A DNA stretch of 64,000 nucleotides, taken from the NCBI RefSeq assembly GCF_003627075.1, contig NZ_CP032630.1:1302001-1366000 (forward strand), written 5' to 3'. The position numbers and the translations under genes are program-made. Of this stretch, positions 25,228 to 36,900 are shown one piece after another (the first letter of the stretch is position 1; every line of letters begins with the position of its first letter). This stretch comes from Protaetiibacter intestinalis. GTDB taxonomy: Bacteria > Actinomycetota > Actinomycetes > Actinomycetales > Microbacteriaceae. The notes beneath the pieces are model-generated. The model was not told the DNA's origin, made no database searches, and saw only the letters and a list, made by a program, of their open reading frames with translations.

Positions 25228-25842
25228 ATGGTGGACAAGAACCGCGACGACATGGAGCCGGACGCTCGCGGCGATGAGCCGCAGGAGCCGAAGGTCCACG
25301 ACAAGCGGAAGATCGATCCGAAGACCGGCGAGCCGCGCCCCGACGCGGCCGACCGGGCTCCGGACGGCGGCGACGGGCTGAGCGACGACGACCTCGCGCT
25401 GCTCGCCGACGCCGAGAAGGATCTCGTGGCGGAGTACCGCGACCGCGCCGCGCGCGCGGAGGCGGAGCTCGAGAACTTCCGGCGGCGGGTGGAGCGCGAC
25501 CGTCAGGCGAACCGCGAGGCGGTCATCGCCGAGGTGATCCGCTCGCTGCTGCCGGCGATCGACGACCTCGACCGCGCCGACGCCCACGGCGACCTCGTCG
25601 AGGGCGCCCCGCTCACCCTCGTCTCGCAGAAGCTGCGCGCCGGTTTCGAGAAGTACGGGCTGCGCCGCGTGGGCGAGGTGGGCGAGCCGTTCGACCCGAA
25701 CATCCACGAGGCGGTCGTCTCGCTGCCCGATCCGGATGTCGAGGTCGAGACCGTGAAGGACGTCATCCAGCCCGGCTACGTCCTCGGCGAGCGGCTCGTC
25801 CGCGCCGCCAAGGTCGCCGTGAGCGCACCCCCGTCCGCCTAG
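25228..25842 (+). CDS. grpE: Nucleotide exchange factor GrpE
   Basis: 204-residue co-chaperone promoting ADP release from DnaK. The N-terminal 60 residues are charged and disordered. The coiled coil (ADAEKDLVAEYRDRAARAEAELENFRRRVERDRQ) and the beta-domain (LVSQKLRAGFEKYGLRRVGEVGEPFDPNIHEAVVS, QPGYVLGERLVRAAKVAV) follow. ATG 25228 is 3 bp after the dnaK stop; AAGAAGTAAGGC upstream offers a weak Shine-Dalgarno overlapping the dnaK end, so coupling is likely. Confidence 0.96.
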   Translation: MVDKNRDDMEPDARGDEPQEPKVHDKRKIDPKTGEPRPDAADRAPDGGDGLSDDDLALLADAEKDLVAEYRDRAARAEAELENFRRRVERDRQANREAVIAEVIRSLLPAIDDLDRADAHGDLVEGAPLTLVSQKLRAGFEKYGLRRVGEVGEPFDPNIHEAVVSLPDPDVEVETVKDVIQPGYVLGERLVRAAKVAVSAPPSA

Positions 25843-25858
25843 CCGAGAGAGGAGTCCG

Positions 25859-26830
25859 ATGGCCAGCCAGGACTGGTTCGACAAGGACTTCTACGCCGTG
25901 CTCGGCGTCGCGAAGGACGTGTCCGACGCCGAGCTGAAGAAGACCTACCGCAAGCTCGCGCGGCAGTTCCACCCCGACTCGAACCCCGGGGATGCGGCCG
26001 CCGAGGCGCGCTTCAAGGAGATCAGCGAGGCGTACGCCGTGCTGTCCGACCCCGACGAGCGCGCCGAGTACGACCAGCTGCGGGCCATGGGATCCGGCGC
26101 CCGGTTCACCCCGGGAGGCGCGGGCGGATTCGAGGATGTCTTCGGCGGCATGTTCAACGGCGGCGGTCGAACCCGAACGGCATACAGCCAGGGCGGCTTC
26201 GAGGATCTGCTCGGCGGGATGTTCGGCGGGGGCGGCTTCGGCACCTCGACGGGCGGCTACCGCGGCTTCGGCGGACCGACCCCCGGCGCCGACATCACCG
26301 CCACCACGACGCTCGACTTCGCCACCGCGATCCACGGCGACACGGTCACCCTGCAGCTGCCGGGCGGCAAGAGCACGAAGGTCAAGATCCCGGCGGGCGT
26401 CGCCGACGGGCAGAAGATCAAGCTGCGCGGCAAGGGCCAGGCGAGCCCCGACGGCGGCGCCGCGGGCGACCTCGTGCTCACGGTCACCGTGCGCCCGCAT
26501 CCGGTCTTCGAGCGTGACGGCGTGAACCTGCGGCTCGACGTGCCCGTCACGTTCGCGGAGGCGGCGCTCGGCGCGACGATCGAGGTGCCCACCTTCGACG
26601 GCGACCCGGTGCGGCTGCGCGTCGCACCCGGCACCCCGAGCGGGCGCGTGCTGCGCGTCAAGGGTCGCGGGGTGGCGACGGCGAAGGCCACGGGCGACCT
26701 GCTCGCGACCGTGCACGTGGCGGTCCCCAGCCACCTGAGCGCGGAGGCGAAGAAGAAGCTCGAGGAGTTCGCCGCGACGCTCCCCGACGAGAACCCGCGC
26801 GACGAGCTGCTGGATCAGGCGCGCGGATGA
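25859..26830 (+). CDS. dnaJ: DnaJ/CbpA-type co-chaperone without zinc finger
   Basis: 323-residue J-domain protein. The J-domain (residues about 10-75) has the HPD motif in ARQFHPDSNPGD. A Gly/Phe-rich region follows (FEDVFGGMFNGGGR and FEDLLGGMFGGGGFG), then two beta-sandwich substrate domains (GADITATTTLDFATAIHGDTVTLQLPGG; ERDGVNLRLDVPVTFAEAALGATIEVPT). The four CxxCxGxG zinc repeats of type-I DnaJ are absent, so it is a type-II protein. AGAGAGGAG precedes the ATG, and the gene overlaps hspR by 4 bp. The gene position in the operon supports the dnaJ name. Confidence 0.93.
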   Translation: MASQDWFDKDFYAVLGVAKDVSDAELKKTYRKLARQFHPDSNPGDAAAEARFKEISEAYAVLSDPDERAEYDQLRAMGSGARFTPGGAGGFEDVFGGMFNGGGRTRTAYSQGGFEDLLGGMFGGGGFGTSTGGYRGFGGPTPGADITATTTLDFATAIHGDTVTLQLPGGKSTKVKIPAGVADGQKIKLRGKGQASPDGGAAGDLVLTVTVRPHPVFERDGVNLRLDVPVTFAEAALGATIEVPTFDGDPVRLRVAPGTPSGRVLRVKGRGVATAKATGDLLATVHVAVPSHLSAEAKKKLEEFAATLPDENPRDELLDQARG

Positions 26831-27258
26831 TGGACGAGTCGACCCCCCTCTTCGCGATCGCGGTCGCCGCCGAGCTCGCGGGCATGCATCCGCAGACCCT
26901 GCGCCAGTACGACCGGATGGGGCTCGTGAGCCCCCAGCGCACCTCCGGTCAGTCGCGGCGCTACTCGATGCGCGACGTCGTGCAGCTGCGGGAGATCGCG
27001 CGCCTCTCGGCCGAGGGGCTCAACCTCGAGGGGGTGCGGCGCATCCTCGAGCTCGAGAACCAGGTGACCGCGCTCACGGGCCGGGTGCGCGAGCTCGAGG
27101 CGGCGCTCGCCGACGAGCTGCTCACGCGTCCCGGCCGGCGCGTGTTCGCGGCCGGCGCCGAGGGCGAGGTCGTCTCGCTGCGGGCGGGCACCCGCGCGCG
27201 CAAGCAGAACCAGCTCGTCGTCTGGCGCCCGCTGCGCTCGGACGACCCCTCCGCCTGA
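26827..27258 (+). CDS. hspR: Heat-shock repressor HspR (MerR family)
   Basis: 143-residue repressor. The MerR-type helix-turn-helix covers residues about 5-75 (LFAIAVAAELAGMHPQTLRQYDRMGLVSPQR, then RRYSMRDVVQLREIARLSAEGLNLEGVRRILELE), followed by a short coiled-coil region (about 80-100) and a basic tail. HspR with DnaK as co-repressor binds HAIR sites, three of which occur in this window (dnaK twice, clpB once). ATG 26827 overlaps the dnaJ stop. It closes the operon and is 10 bp before the end of the opposing SHOCT gene. Confidence 0.96.
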   Translation: MMDESTPLFAIAVAAELAGMHPQTLRQYDRMGLVSPQRTSGQSRRYSMRDVVQLREIARLSAEGLNLEGVRRILELENQVTALTGRVRELEAALADELLTRPGRRVFAAGAEGEVVSLRAGTRARKQNQLVVWRPLRSDDPSA

Positions 27259-27268
27259 ACGGCTCGGC

Positions 27269-27658
27269 TCAGCCGAGCGCCTTCGCCTTGAGGATCGCGA
27301 ACTCGTCCTCGGTGATCGCGCCCGCGTCGAGCAGCGACTTCGCCTTGGCGATCTCGTCGGTGGGCGAGCTGCCGCCCGTCACCTCGCGCAGGTAGCTCTC
27401 GGTCGCCCGACGGTCCGCCGCCGCGGCCTTCGCGCCCCGCTCGGCCATGCCGTTGCCGCGGAAGATGAGGTACGCGAGCGCGGTCAGGAACGGCAGGAAG
27501 ATCAGGAAGATGATCCACAGCGCCTTCCACCAGCCGTTCAGCTTGTCGTCGCGGAACAGGTCGCCGATGATCGCGAAGATCGCGAAGAGGTAGGCGACGA
27601 AGGCGAACGCCCAGAACAGGACCCAGAGGAAGTCCCAGATGTTGTGGAGGAAGTTCAT
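27269..27658 (-). CDS. SHOCT-domain/phospholipase-D-nuclease-N-like small membrane protein
   Basis: 129-residue protein with two N-terminal transmembrane helices (about residues 8-30, WDFLWVLFWAFAFVAYLFAIFAII, and 45-67, WKALWIIFLIFLPFLTALAYLIF), as in PLDc_N-type proteins, and a C-terminal SHOCT motif (DEIAKAKSLLDAGAITEDEFAILKAKAL). The ATG at 27658 has AAAGGA 6 nt upstream. The antisense frame continues unbroken for 29 kb across the giant gene, which is a shadow and not part of this gene. Function is unknown. Confidence 0.88.
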   Translation of the reverse strand: MNFLHNIWDFLWVLFWAFAFVAYLFAIFAIIGDLFRDDKLNGWWKALWIIFLIFLPFLTALAYLIFRGNGMAERGAKAAAADRRATESYLREVTGGSSPTDEIAKAKSLLDAGAITEDEFAILKAKALG

Positions 27659-27814
27659 GTCGGTTCCTTTCGTCCGCGAGGTGTCCGGCGTCGACATGCC
27701 CGGTCGTCTTACCTTCCTACACCTTGGGTCTGGTGGGGGACAGTGCGAGGTGGCTAGCATGAGCACCACGCGGCCGTGTGCCTCCCACCCGTCGAGGATC
27801 CCCGATCCGGTCGT
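27659..27814. promoter_or_regulatory. Divergent intergenic region before the giant gene
   Basis: 156 bp between the divergent SHOCT and giant genes; both promoters must lie here. A TAGCAT hexamer (27755-27760) is the best -10 candidate for the giant gene, giving a leader of about 48 nt, but no matching -35 is visible. GAGGAT (27795-27800) is a weak Shine-Dalgarno candidate. No HAIR operator is seen. Confidence 0.4.
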
Positions 27815-27952
27815 ATGGAACAGATGAGCGTCGAAGCCCCCGTTGTGCGCGCGTCCCGAGGACGCGCTGCCTTCGGTGCGCTCGCGGCCGCGACGGCCGC
27901 GGTGGTCGTGCTCGCCACGCTCTCGGGTGCACCGGCTCCCGCCGCGGCCGCG
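27815..27952 (+). other. Sec-type signal peptide of the giant protein
   Basis: Basic n-region ([11 protein letters not shown]), a long hydrophobic core ([18 protein letters not shown]) and an APAPAAAA-V cleavage region near residue 46 from ATG 27815. This fixes secretion and the plus-strand reading. Confidence 0.85.
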
Positions 27953-30900
27953 GTCGTGTCGACGGAGCCGGTCGTCACGACCCCCGTCGTGCCGCTCGGC
28001 CCGGCGGTGCCCGACGCCCCGGTGATCGTCGCGCCCGCGTCCGTCGCCGAGGCCCCGGCACCGGTCGCGCCCGCCGCGCCGCAGACGGTCACCCGCCAGG
28101 TCGTCATCACGACGACCCCGGCACCGACAACCTCGACGGGCACCTCGAACTGCGTGCTCAAGGTCACCGGCGGCGACGGCGACGGCAGCTCGTCCAGCTC
28201 GAGCTCGAGCTCGAGCTCGACGAGCCGCACCCTCGTCTGCGGCCCCGGCACCGTCGGCCCGACCACGGTCGGCTCGACGCCCGACCCGGAGCCGACCCCG
28301 ACGCCGACCCCGACACCGACCCCGACCCCGACCCCGGAGCCGACGCCCGAGCCGGAGCCCACGACCGAGCCGACGCCCGACCCCGAGCCGAGCGAGCCCG
28401 CCTCCGACGAGACGGCATCCGAGGCCGACTACTCGCTGCTCTCCGTCGGCGCGCTCGAGCTCTTCGCCGAAGAGGGCGACGAGGGTGAGGGCGAAGGCGA
28501 AGGCGAGGAAGAGGAGGAGCCGACGCCGGTCGCCGTCGTCCTGACCGGCACGACCGTCACGGTCGCGATCGACGGCACCGACCTCGTCGCCACGGTGGAC
28601 GGCACCGAGACCCGCACCGCGCTCACCGAGGTGCTGAGCGTCGCGGTGACCGCCTCCTCGATCTCGATCGGCGCGGGGGTGCTCGCGGCGCTCGGCGCCA
28701 TCCCGCTCACGATCACCGGCTCGGGTTCCGCCTCGCTCACGGTGACGGGCGACGGCATCGGCTGGACGCTCGGCGCATCCGGATCCGGCACGGTCACCGT
28801 CGGCGGACAGAGCGTCTCCTACACGGGCGTCACCACCGTCGCGGTCGCCGGCTCGGACGCCACCCTCACGCGCACCACCTCGAGCGGCCCCGTCACGTGG
28901 ACCGTCTCGGGCGCCGGGGCGGGCACCGTCGCCGACCTCTCCTTCTCGGGCTTCGCCCACCTCGTCGGCTCGGCCGGCGAGGACGACACCTTCGCCATCC
29001 AGGCCGCCGCGGGCGGATCGGTCGCGACGGTCGACGGCGGCGCCGGCGGCCACGACACCCTGTCCCTCGACGTCGGCGGCGGGCGCGTCGAGTCGGTGCC
29101 GAGCGGCTCCGACTCGGGCACCCTCTCGGTCGACGCCGCATCCGTCGGCTACGCCGGTCTCGAGCCGCTCGCCGTCACGGGCACCCCCGACGAGGTCTCG
29201 GTTTCGACGACCACCGCCGACGACGTGCTCGAGGTCAGCCAGGACACCACGACCCAGGCGATCCTCGTGGTGAGCACGACCGGCTCGATGGAGTCGGTCA
29301 CGCTCGTCGTCCCGAACGACGTGTTCGAGATCCTCGCCGCCTCGCCCGGCGTCACCGTGCGCATCCTCACCGACCTCGTACTGCCGGGCGTCACCATCCG
29401 CATCGTCGCGGCGCACATCGTGGCGGACGCCGTCACGATCGACACGAGCGACGCCGCCGGCGACGGCGACATCCACCTCACCGCCGGCACCGCCGACGAC
29501 ACCGACGCCTCCATCGTGCTCACCGACACGACGCTCACCGGCGGCTCGATCGAGTTGAGCGCGACCGCGACCGCGGCACCCGCCGCCACCCCGACCGACA
29601 CCGTGAACGTCACGGCGAGCGCGACGGCGACCCTCGACGGCGCCACCGTCACCGCGAGCGGCGACGTCACCCTCGCGGCGAAGGTCGACGCGACCCTCGC
29701 GGCGACGGCCACCCCCGACGCGAGCGTCGACTCCGACACGGACGCGGCCCTCGCCCGCGCGAGCGTCACCACCTCCGCCACCGCGCTCGTCACGGGTGCG
29801 ACCGTCATCACGGCGGCCGGCTCGCTCGCCGTCGACGCGCAGAACACCACGACCGTCACGGTCGACGCCGACGCGACGGGTGCGACCCGCGGCGCGGCCG
29901 TCGCCATCGCCACGGTGACCGCCGGCGCGACCGCGACCGTGAACGGCACGGGCGCGCTCACGGCATCCGACCTCACCGTGAACGCCGAGACCACCGCCGC
30001 CGTCACCGCGACCGCGACCGCGAGCCCCGGCGGCGCGGCGGGCAACGACACCGACCCCGGCACGACGACCGACGGCGCGGCCGAGACCCCCTCGGGCACC
30101 ATCACCGTCGCGGGGGCGCTCACCTCGGTCGACCTCGACCAGTCGGCCGTCGCGCTGCTGCAGCCGGGCGCCGCCGTCGTCGCACCCGACGGGGTCACCG
30201 TGAGCGCCGCCTCGCGCGGCGGCTCCACGGCATCCGCCGACGGGGCGCCGGTCGGCGACACCGCGAGCGGCGTGGGCGTCGCGGTCGCCGTCAACCGCAG
30301 CGCGGTCACCACCTCCGCCCGCGTCGTCGGCGGCGACTACACGACCGACGCCCTCACGGTCGAGGCCGTCACGGCCCCCACCGTCTCGGGCGACGCCAAC
30401 CACTACGTCGCGACCGCCGTCTCGGGCGCATCGGCCGGCAGCGGAGCGGCGGCGGATGCCGTCGCGGTCGCCGGCGCGGTCGCCCTCGCGCTCGCGACGA
30501 TCGTCACCCGGGCGACCGTCTCGGGCGCCGTGCAGCTGACCGACCCGCTCGCGAGCGGCGACGCCGTGGCGGATGTCACGGTCGGCACCCGCGGCAACAA
30601 GAAGACGACCGCCTCGGCGACGCCGGCCGCACCCGTCGCGGGCGAGACCGCCGGGATCGGCGCGAGCGTCGCGCTCGGCTCGCTCGACGACTCGAGCCTC
30701 TCCGAGCTCTCCGACGGCGCGACCGTCGACGGGCTGCACACGCTCGCCGTCTCGGCCGACTCGACCTCGGCGCTCGAGACGACGGCCGAGGGCGGCGCGA
30801 GCGGCGGCGGCGTGACCGTCGCCGGGGCGAGCGCCATCGGCGTCTCGACCGTGACGACCCTCGCGCGGATCGGCATCGGTCCCGCGCTCCTCGCGAGCGG

Positions 30901-33900
30901 CGACGTGACCGTCGAGGCCGAGCAGCGCGCACCGGTCACGACGACCGCGAGCGGAGCCGCGGCATCCGGCGACGCGACCGTGGGCCTCGCGCTCGCGCTC
31001 TCCTTCGTCACCCACGCCGTGCGCGCCGTGACCGAGCGCGACCTCACCGCCGCGGGCGCCATCGTCATCCGGGTGGCGGGTGCCTCGGCCGCCGCCACGA
31101 CCGCCTCGGCCTCGGCCGGCGGTGCCGCGGGCGAGGGCAGCCCCGACAGCCAGCCCGCCTCCGGCTCGATCGACGGCGCGCGCGACTACGCCGCCGACCA
31201 CAGCACCCCCGGCTCGGTGCCCGGCTCCACGCCCGAGCCCTCCTCGCCCGCGGGCGTCGTGTCGGTCGCCGCCGCGATCTCCGTCACCCTCTACTCCTCG
31301 CACGCGGAGGCGACCGCCGACGGCGTGCACCTCACCGCGAGCGCCGTGACCCTCGAGGCCCGCCACCACGACGCCGCCGACTCGACCGCCACCGGAGAGC
31401 CCGCCGACCGCGGCCCCCCGAGCGTCACCATCGGAGCCGGAATCGCCATCACCGACGCGGACGTCGTGATCAGCGCGACCACCGGATCCGGGACGACCAT
31501 CGACGCCGACGCGCTCACCCTCGTCGCGGGCGTCGACAGCACCACCGCCACGGGGGACCCCGCCACCGCGCACCGCTTCACCGCGACGTCGATCGCCGGC
31601 GCCGGATCGGGTGGCACTCTCGGCCTCGCCGGCAGCCTCGCGCTCCTGCTCGTCGACCTCGACACGACCGCCTCGGCCGGCGGCTCGCTCGACCTGGACC
31701 TCGACGGCGACGGCATCGCGGGCGCGCTCAGCGTCACGGCCGACTCCGCCGCCGAGAGCGCGGCATCCGCGAAGACGGCCAAGGGCTCGGGCGACTCGAC
31801 CGTCGGCGTCGGCGCGAGCGCCGCCGTCGCGGCCGTGACCCACCGCACGCTCGCCGAGCTCGCCGACGGGGCGACCCTCGCGCCGACGCTCACCGCGGGC
31901 GGCACGATCGAGATCACCGCCACCGGTCACGACACCACGACCGCCCTCGCCGAGGGGGCCGCCGCGGGCGGCGTCGCGATCGCCGCCTTCGTCGCGACGA
32001 CCCTCGCGACCACCTCGACGGTCGCCCGCATCGGCACCGGCACCGCGATCGACAGCGGCGCGGCCCTCACCCTGACCGCCGAGCAGGAGGCCACCGCCTC
32101 CGCGACCGCCACCGGCGCCGTCGCCGGGGGCGGCACCGCCGCGGTCGGCGCGGGCATCGCCCTCACGATCGCCGACCACGCGGTGACCGCCACGGTCGCC
32201 CGTGCCGTCACGGTCGGCAGCGCGACCCTCGCCGCCACCGGCACCTCCACCCAGACCGCCTCCGCCACGGCATCCACCTCGGGCGCGCCCGAGGGCGACG
32301 CCGACGCGGGCGAGGAGGGCGACGGCGTCGACGAGCAGCTCGAGCAGCAGCGCGACCACGCGAGCTCGGTCTCGGGCGGCGGCACCGGCCCCGACCTCCC
32401 CTCCGCCTCCACCTCCTCCGGAGGCGTCGACGCGGCCGCCGCGATCGCGCTCGTGCTCGGCACCGCACGCGTCGAGGCCGGGCCGACGGGGGCGGGTGCG
32501 CTGAACACGGCGGGCGCGCTGTCCCTCGCGGCGACGAGCTCGACCACCGCGACGAGCACGGCCGACGGCGCCGCCTCTGCCGGCGGCACGGCGGCGATCG
32601 GCGCCGCGGTCGCCCTCACCGACGTCGACGTCACGACGCACGCCTGGACCGGCACCGGCACGGTCGGCTCGCTCTCCCTCACCGCCGACGCGACGACCGT
32701 GCTCGGTGCGAGCTCGAAGGCGGGCGCGGGCCAGGGCACCATCTCGGTCGCGGGCTCCGTCGCGCTGCTCTTCGCCGACCTCGCCACGACCGCCGACTTC
32801 GCCGGCGACCTCACCGTCGCGGGCGGCACGGGCGACGTCGAGCTGGAGGCGACCTCCGACACGACCACCACGACCTCCGCCACCTCGGGCGACGGCGCCT
32901 CCGGCTCGAGCGTCGGCATCGGCGCCGCCGCCGCGATCGCCCTCGTCGACGAGACGACCACCGCGGCCATCGCCGACGCGGCCACGATCACCGGCGCCCA
33001 CGACGTGACGGTCGCCGCCGACGCCACCCACGCGACGAGCGTCGAGGCGAAGATGGGCTCCGCCGGCGGCGGGGTCGCGATCACCCCCGCGGTCGCCGTG
33101 GCGCGCGTCGACCTCGGCACGACCGCCCGCCTCGGCACGGGCACGCAGCTCGCGACGAGCGGAGCGCTGCAGCTCACCGCCGCGCAGGACGCCACGGTCG
33201 CCGCCGACGCGGGCGCCACGGTGTCCGCGGGCACCGCCGGCCTCGGCATCGCCCTCGGCCTCGTGCTCGCCGAGCTCGAGGTGAAGGCGGCGCTCGGCCG
33301 GAACGTCGCCGCGACCGGCGACGTGACCCTCTCGGCCACCGGCCTCGCCGACCTCGACGCGACGGGCGAAGCCTCCGCATCCGGTGCGCCCGGCGACTCC
33401 ACCAGCGGCGGCGAGGGCGACGGCGTCGACCAGGCGATCGCGAAGGAACGCGACCACGCCGACCCGTCCGGCAGCCAGTCGGCCGAGAGCCCCTCCGCCT
33501 CCACCTCGCAGGGCGGCGTGAGCGTCGCCGCCGCCGTCGGGGTCGTCATCGCGACCGTCACGGCGCACACCGTCATCGAGTCCGGAGTCACCGCGATCGC
33601 GGGCGACGCCGTCACCATCTCCTCCGCGCTGCAGACGGATGCCGCCTCGGTCGCCGACGGCTCCGCGACCGCCCCCTCCGCGGTGGGCATCGGAGCGGCC
33701 GTCGCCCTGACCACGCTCGACCAGCTCAACAGCGCGACGCTCCCCGCGGGCGTCACCGTCACCGCGGGATCGCTCACCGTCTCGGCGACCGTCGCCGCAC
33801 GCGGCACCGACACCGTCTCCGAGATCGGCGCCTCCGCCTCCGCGGGCGCGGGCGGCGGCAACATCTCGATCGCCGGCTCGGTCAGCATCGCCATCGTCGA

Positions 33901-36900
33901 CGCGCGCACCGAGGCGCGCCTCGACGGCGCCGCAGTGCTCACCGGGGCGCTCACCGTCGAGGCCGCCGCCGCCCTCACGGCGACCGTCACGGCGCTGCCC
34001 GCCGAGGACGGCGTGAGCGGTGAGTCGGTCGGCATCGGCGCCTCTGCCGCCATCGCCGTCGTCGAGGACGTCGTCGTGGCGGCGATAGGCTCCGGCGCGA
34101 CCGCGCAGGCCGGCGCCGTGCGCGTCGCCGCGAGCTCCACCTCCACCGCATCCGCCGAGGCGCGCATCGGCGCCACGAGCCCCTCCGTCTCGGTGGCGCC
34201 CGCCGTCGCGACCTCCTTCCACACCGCGAGCACCTCCGCCACGATCGGCACGGGTGCCGAGCTGACCGCCGCGAGCCTCGAGCTCACCGCCACCCAGACC
34301 GCCACCGCCACCGCCACCGCGAGTGCGGACGCCGCGGGCGGCAGCGCCGCCGTCGGCGTCGCGCTCGGCCTCGCGATCGCCGACCACGACGTGACGGCAT
34401 CCGTCGCGCGCCTCGTGACCGTCACGGGCGCCGCGACCGTCACGGCCACCGGCAGCTCGCACGCCACCGGCGACGCGACCGCGGCCGCGGGCGGCGCGGG
34501 CGACGACAGCACGAGCGGCCCCGGCGTCGACGCGCAGGTCGCGGGGGAGAAGGACCACGCGGCCGACCTCGCCGGCTCGAGCGACACCCCCGAGGCGCCG
34601 AGCGCCTCCACCTCGCAGGGCGCGGTCGGCGCGGCCGCCGCCGTCGGCGTCGTCATCTCCCGCGCGAACGTCACCGCCGTCATCACGGCGACCGGGCGCG
34701 TCGTCGCGGCGACCCTCACCCTCACCGCCTCCGGCGAGGCGGATGCCACGAGCGCCGGCACCGGCTCGGCGGCGGGCGACGCGAGCGTCGCGATCGGGGC
34801 GGGCGTCGCGCTGACCCTCGCCACGACCCGCACGACCGCCGAGATCGCCGCGGGCGGCTCGGCCCGCGCGGGCGCCATCACGATCGAGGCGACGAGCCCC
34901 GCCGGATCGGAGCTCGCCGCGAACGCCACCGCGGGCGCCGCGGGCGGCGTCTCGATCGCGGGCGCCGTGGCGATCGCCGTCATCGACCGCGAGACCGTCG
35001 CCCGGCTCGCGGGCTCCGCCCAGACCACCGGAACGGGCGCGTTCACGATCAGCGCCTCCTCCGACGCGACCGTCGACGCGACCGCGGTGCCCGCCGAGAG
35101 CGGCTCCTCGAGCACCGGCTCGGTCGGCGTCGGCGCCGCCTTCGCGCTCGTCATCCTCGACGAGACGGTGCTCGCCGAGCTCGCCGCCGGCGCGACCGCG
35201 ACCCTCGCGGGCGCCCTCGCGATCAGCGCCTCCGCCCACACCGAGGCGACGACGACCGCGACGATGGGTGCCGCATCCGGCTCCGTCTCGGTGGCGCCCG
35301 CCGTCGCCGTGACGCTCTCGACCGTCGAGGCCGGCGCGCGCATCGGCACCGGCGCGGCGCTCACGAGCGGCGCGATCGCCCTCACCGCGACGACGGATGC
35401 GACGGCCGGCGCCACCGCGGACGCCGCCGCGACCGGCGGCACGGCCGCGATCGGCATCGCCCTCGGCCTCGCGACCGCCACCCACACGGCACGCACCGAG
35501 CTCGCGCGCAACCTCACGAACGTCGCCTCCGCCTCGTTCGCGGCCACCACGATCTCCGCCGTCTCCGCCTCCGGCACCGCCTCCGCGGGCGGCGCGGAAG
35601 AGGAGTCCGACGCCGAGACGGACACCGACGGCGACGGCAAGACCGGGGTCGACGAGCTCGTCGGCGCCGAGCGCGACCACGCCGACGGCGTCGCGACGAC
35701 GCAGGGCGTCGAGGGCTCGGGCGGCTCCGAGACCCCGTCGGCCGAGACCTCCGAGGGCGGTGTCTCCGCCGCCGCCGCGATCGGCATCGCGATCTCGGAT
35801 GTCGTGGCCGAGGCGAAGTTCACGGGCACCGTCACGATCACCACCCCCGGTGCCGTCACCCTCGCCACGGGCGTCAACGCGGACGCCGCGTCCGCCGCCG
35901 ACGGCTCGGCCACCGGCGGCAGCGCCGCGATCGGCGCGGGCGTCGCCCTGACCCTCAGCGATGTCAGCAACCGCGCGGTCGTCCCCGCGAACCTGCACAT
36001 CACGGCGGGCGCGCTGACGCTCCGGGCGATCGCCGCCGACGACGCGGGCGACACCACCTCGACCATCACGGCCGACTCGAAGTCGGGCGCCGCGGGCGAC
36101 GTCTCGGTCGCGGGCAGCCTCGCGATCGCGCTCGTCGACCACGAGACCCGCGCCTCGCTCGAGAGCGCCGTGACCCTCACGGGCGGCGACCTCGTGCTCG
36201 AGGCGGGCGCCGACGTCGCGGCGACCCTCAACGCCCTGCCGGGCCTCGACGGCGCCAGCGGCGACAGCGTCGGCATCGGCGCGGCCCTCGCCCTCGCGAT
36301 CCTCGCCGTCGACACCACCGCGATCATCGGCGACGGCATCGCCGTCACGGGCGCGCGCGACGTGACGCTGACGGCGACCGCGACGTCGGTCGCCACCGCG
36401 ACCGCCCGCATCGGCGCGGCGGGCGGCGTGGCCGTCGCGCCCGCCGTCGGAATCGTGCTCTCGACCGTCGCCACCTCGGCGACCCTCGGCACGGGCAGCC
36501 TGCAGCTCGCGCGCGACCTCGCGCTCTCGGCGTCGCAGACCGCGAGCGCCGCCTCGACCGGCGGCGCCGTCGCGACGAGCTCCGGCTCGGCCGCCGTCGG
36601 CATCGCCCTCGGCCTCACGATCGCGAAGCACAGCGCCACCGCGACCCTCGCGCGCACCGTCGTCGCGGGCGGCGACATCTCGCTCACCGCGGTGAGCGTC
36701 TCCTCCGCCGCGGCGACCGGCGAGGCATCCGCCGCGGGCACCAAGGCCGAGGACGACCCCGACGCGCCCGACACGACGACCCCCGAGGACGGCAAGACCG
36801 GCGTCGACAAGCAGGTCGCCCAGCAGCGCGGCTTCGCCGACGACACGGCGGGCAGCCACGACCTCGGCGACACCGGCGACGCGGAGGCACCCGCGGCCGA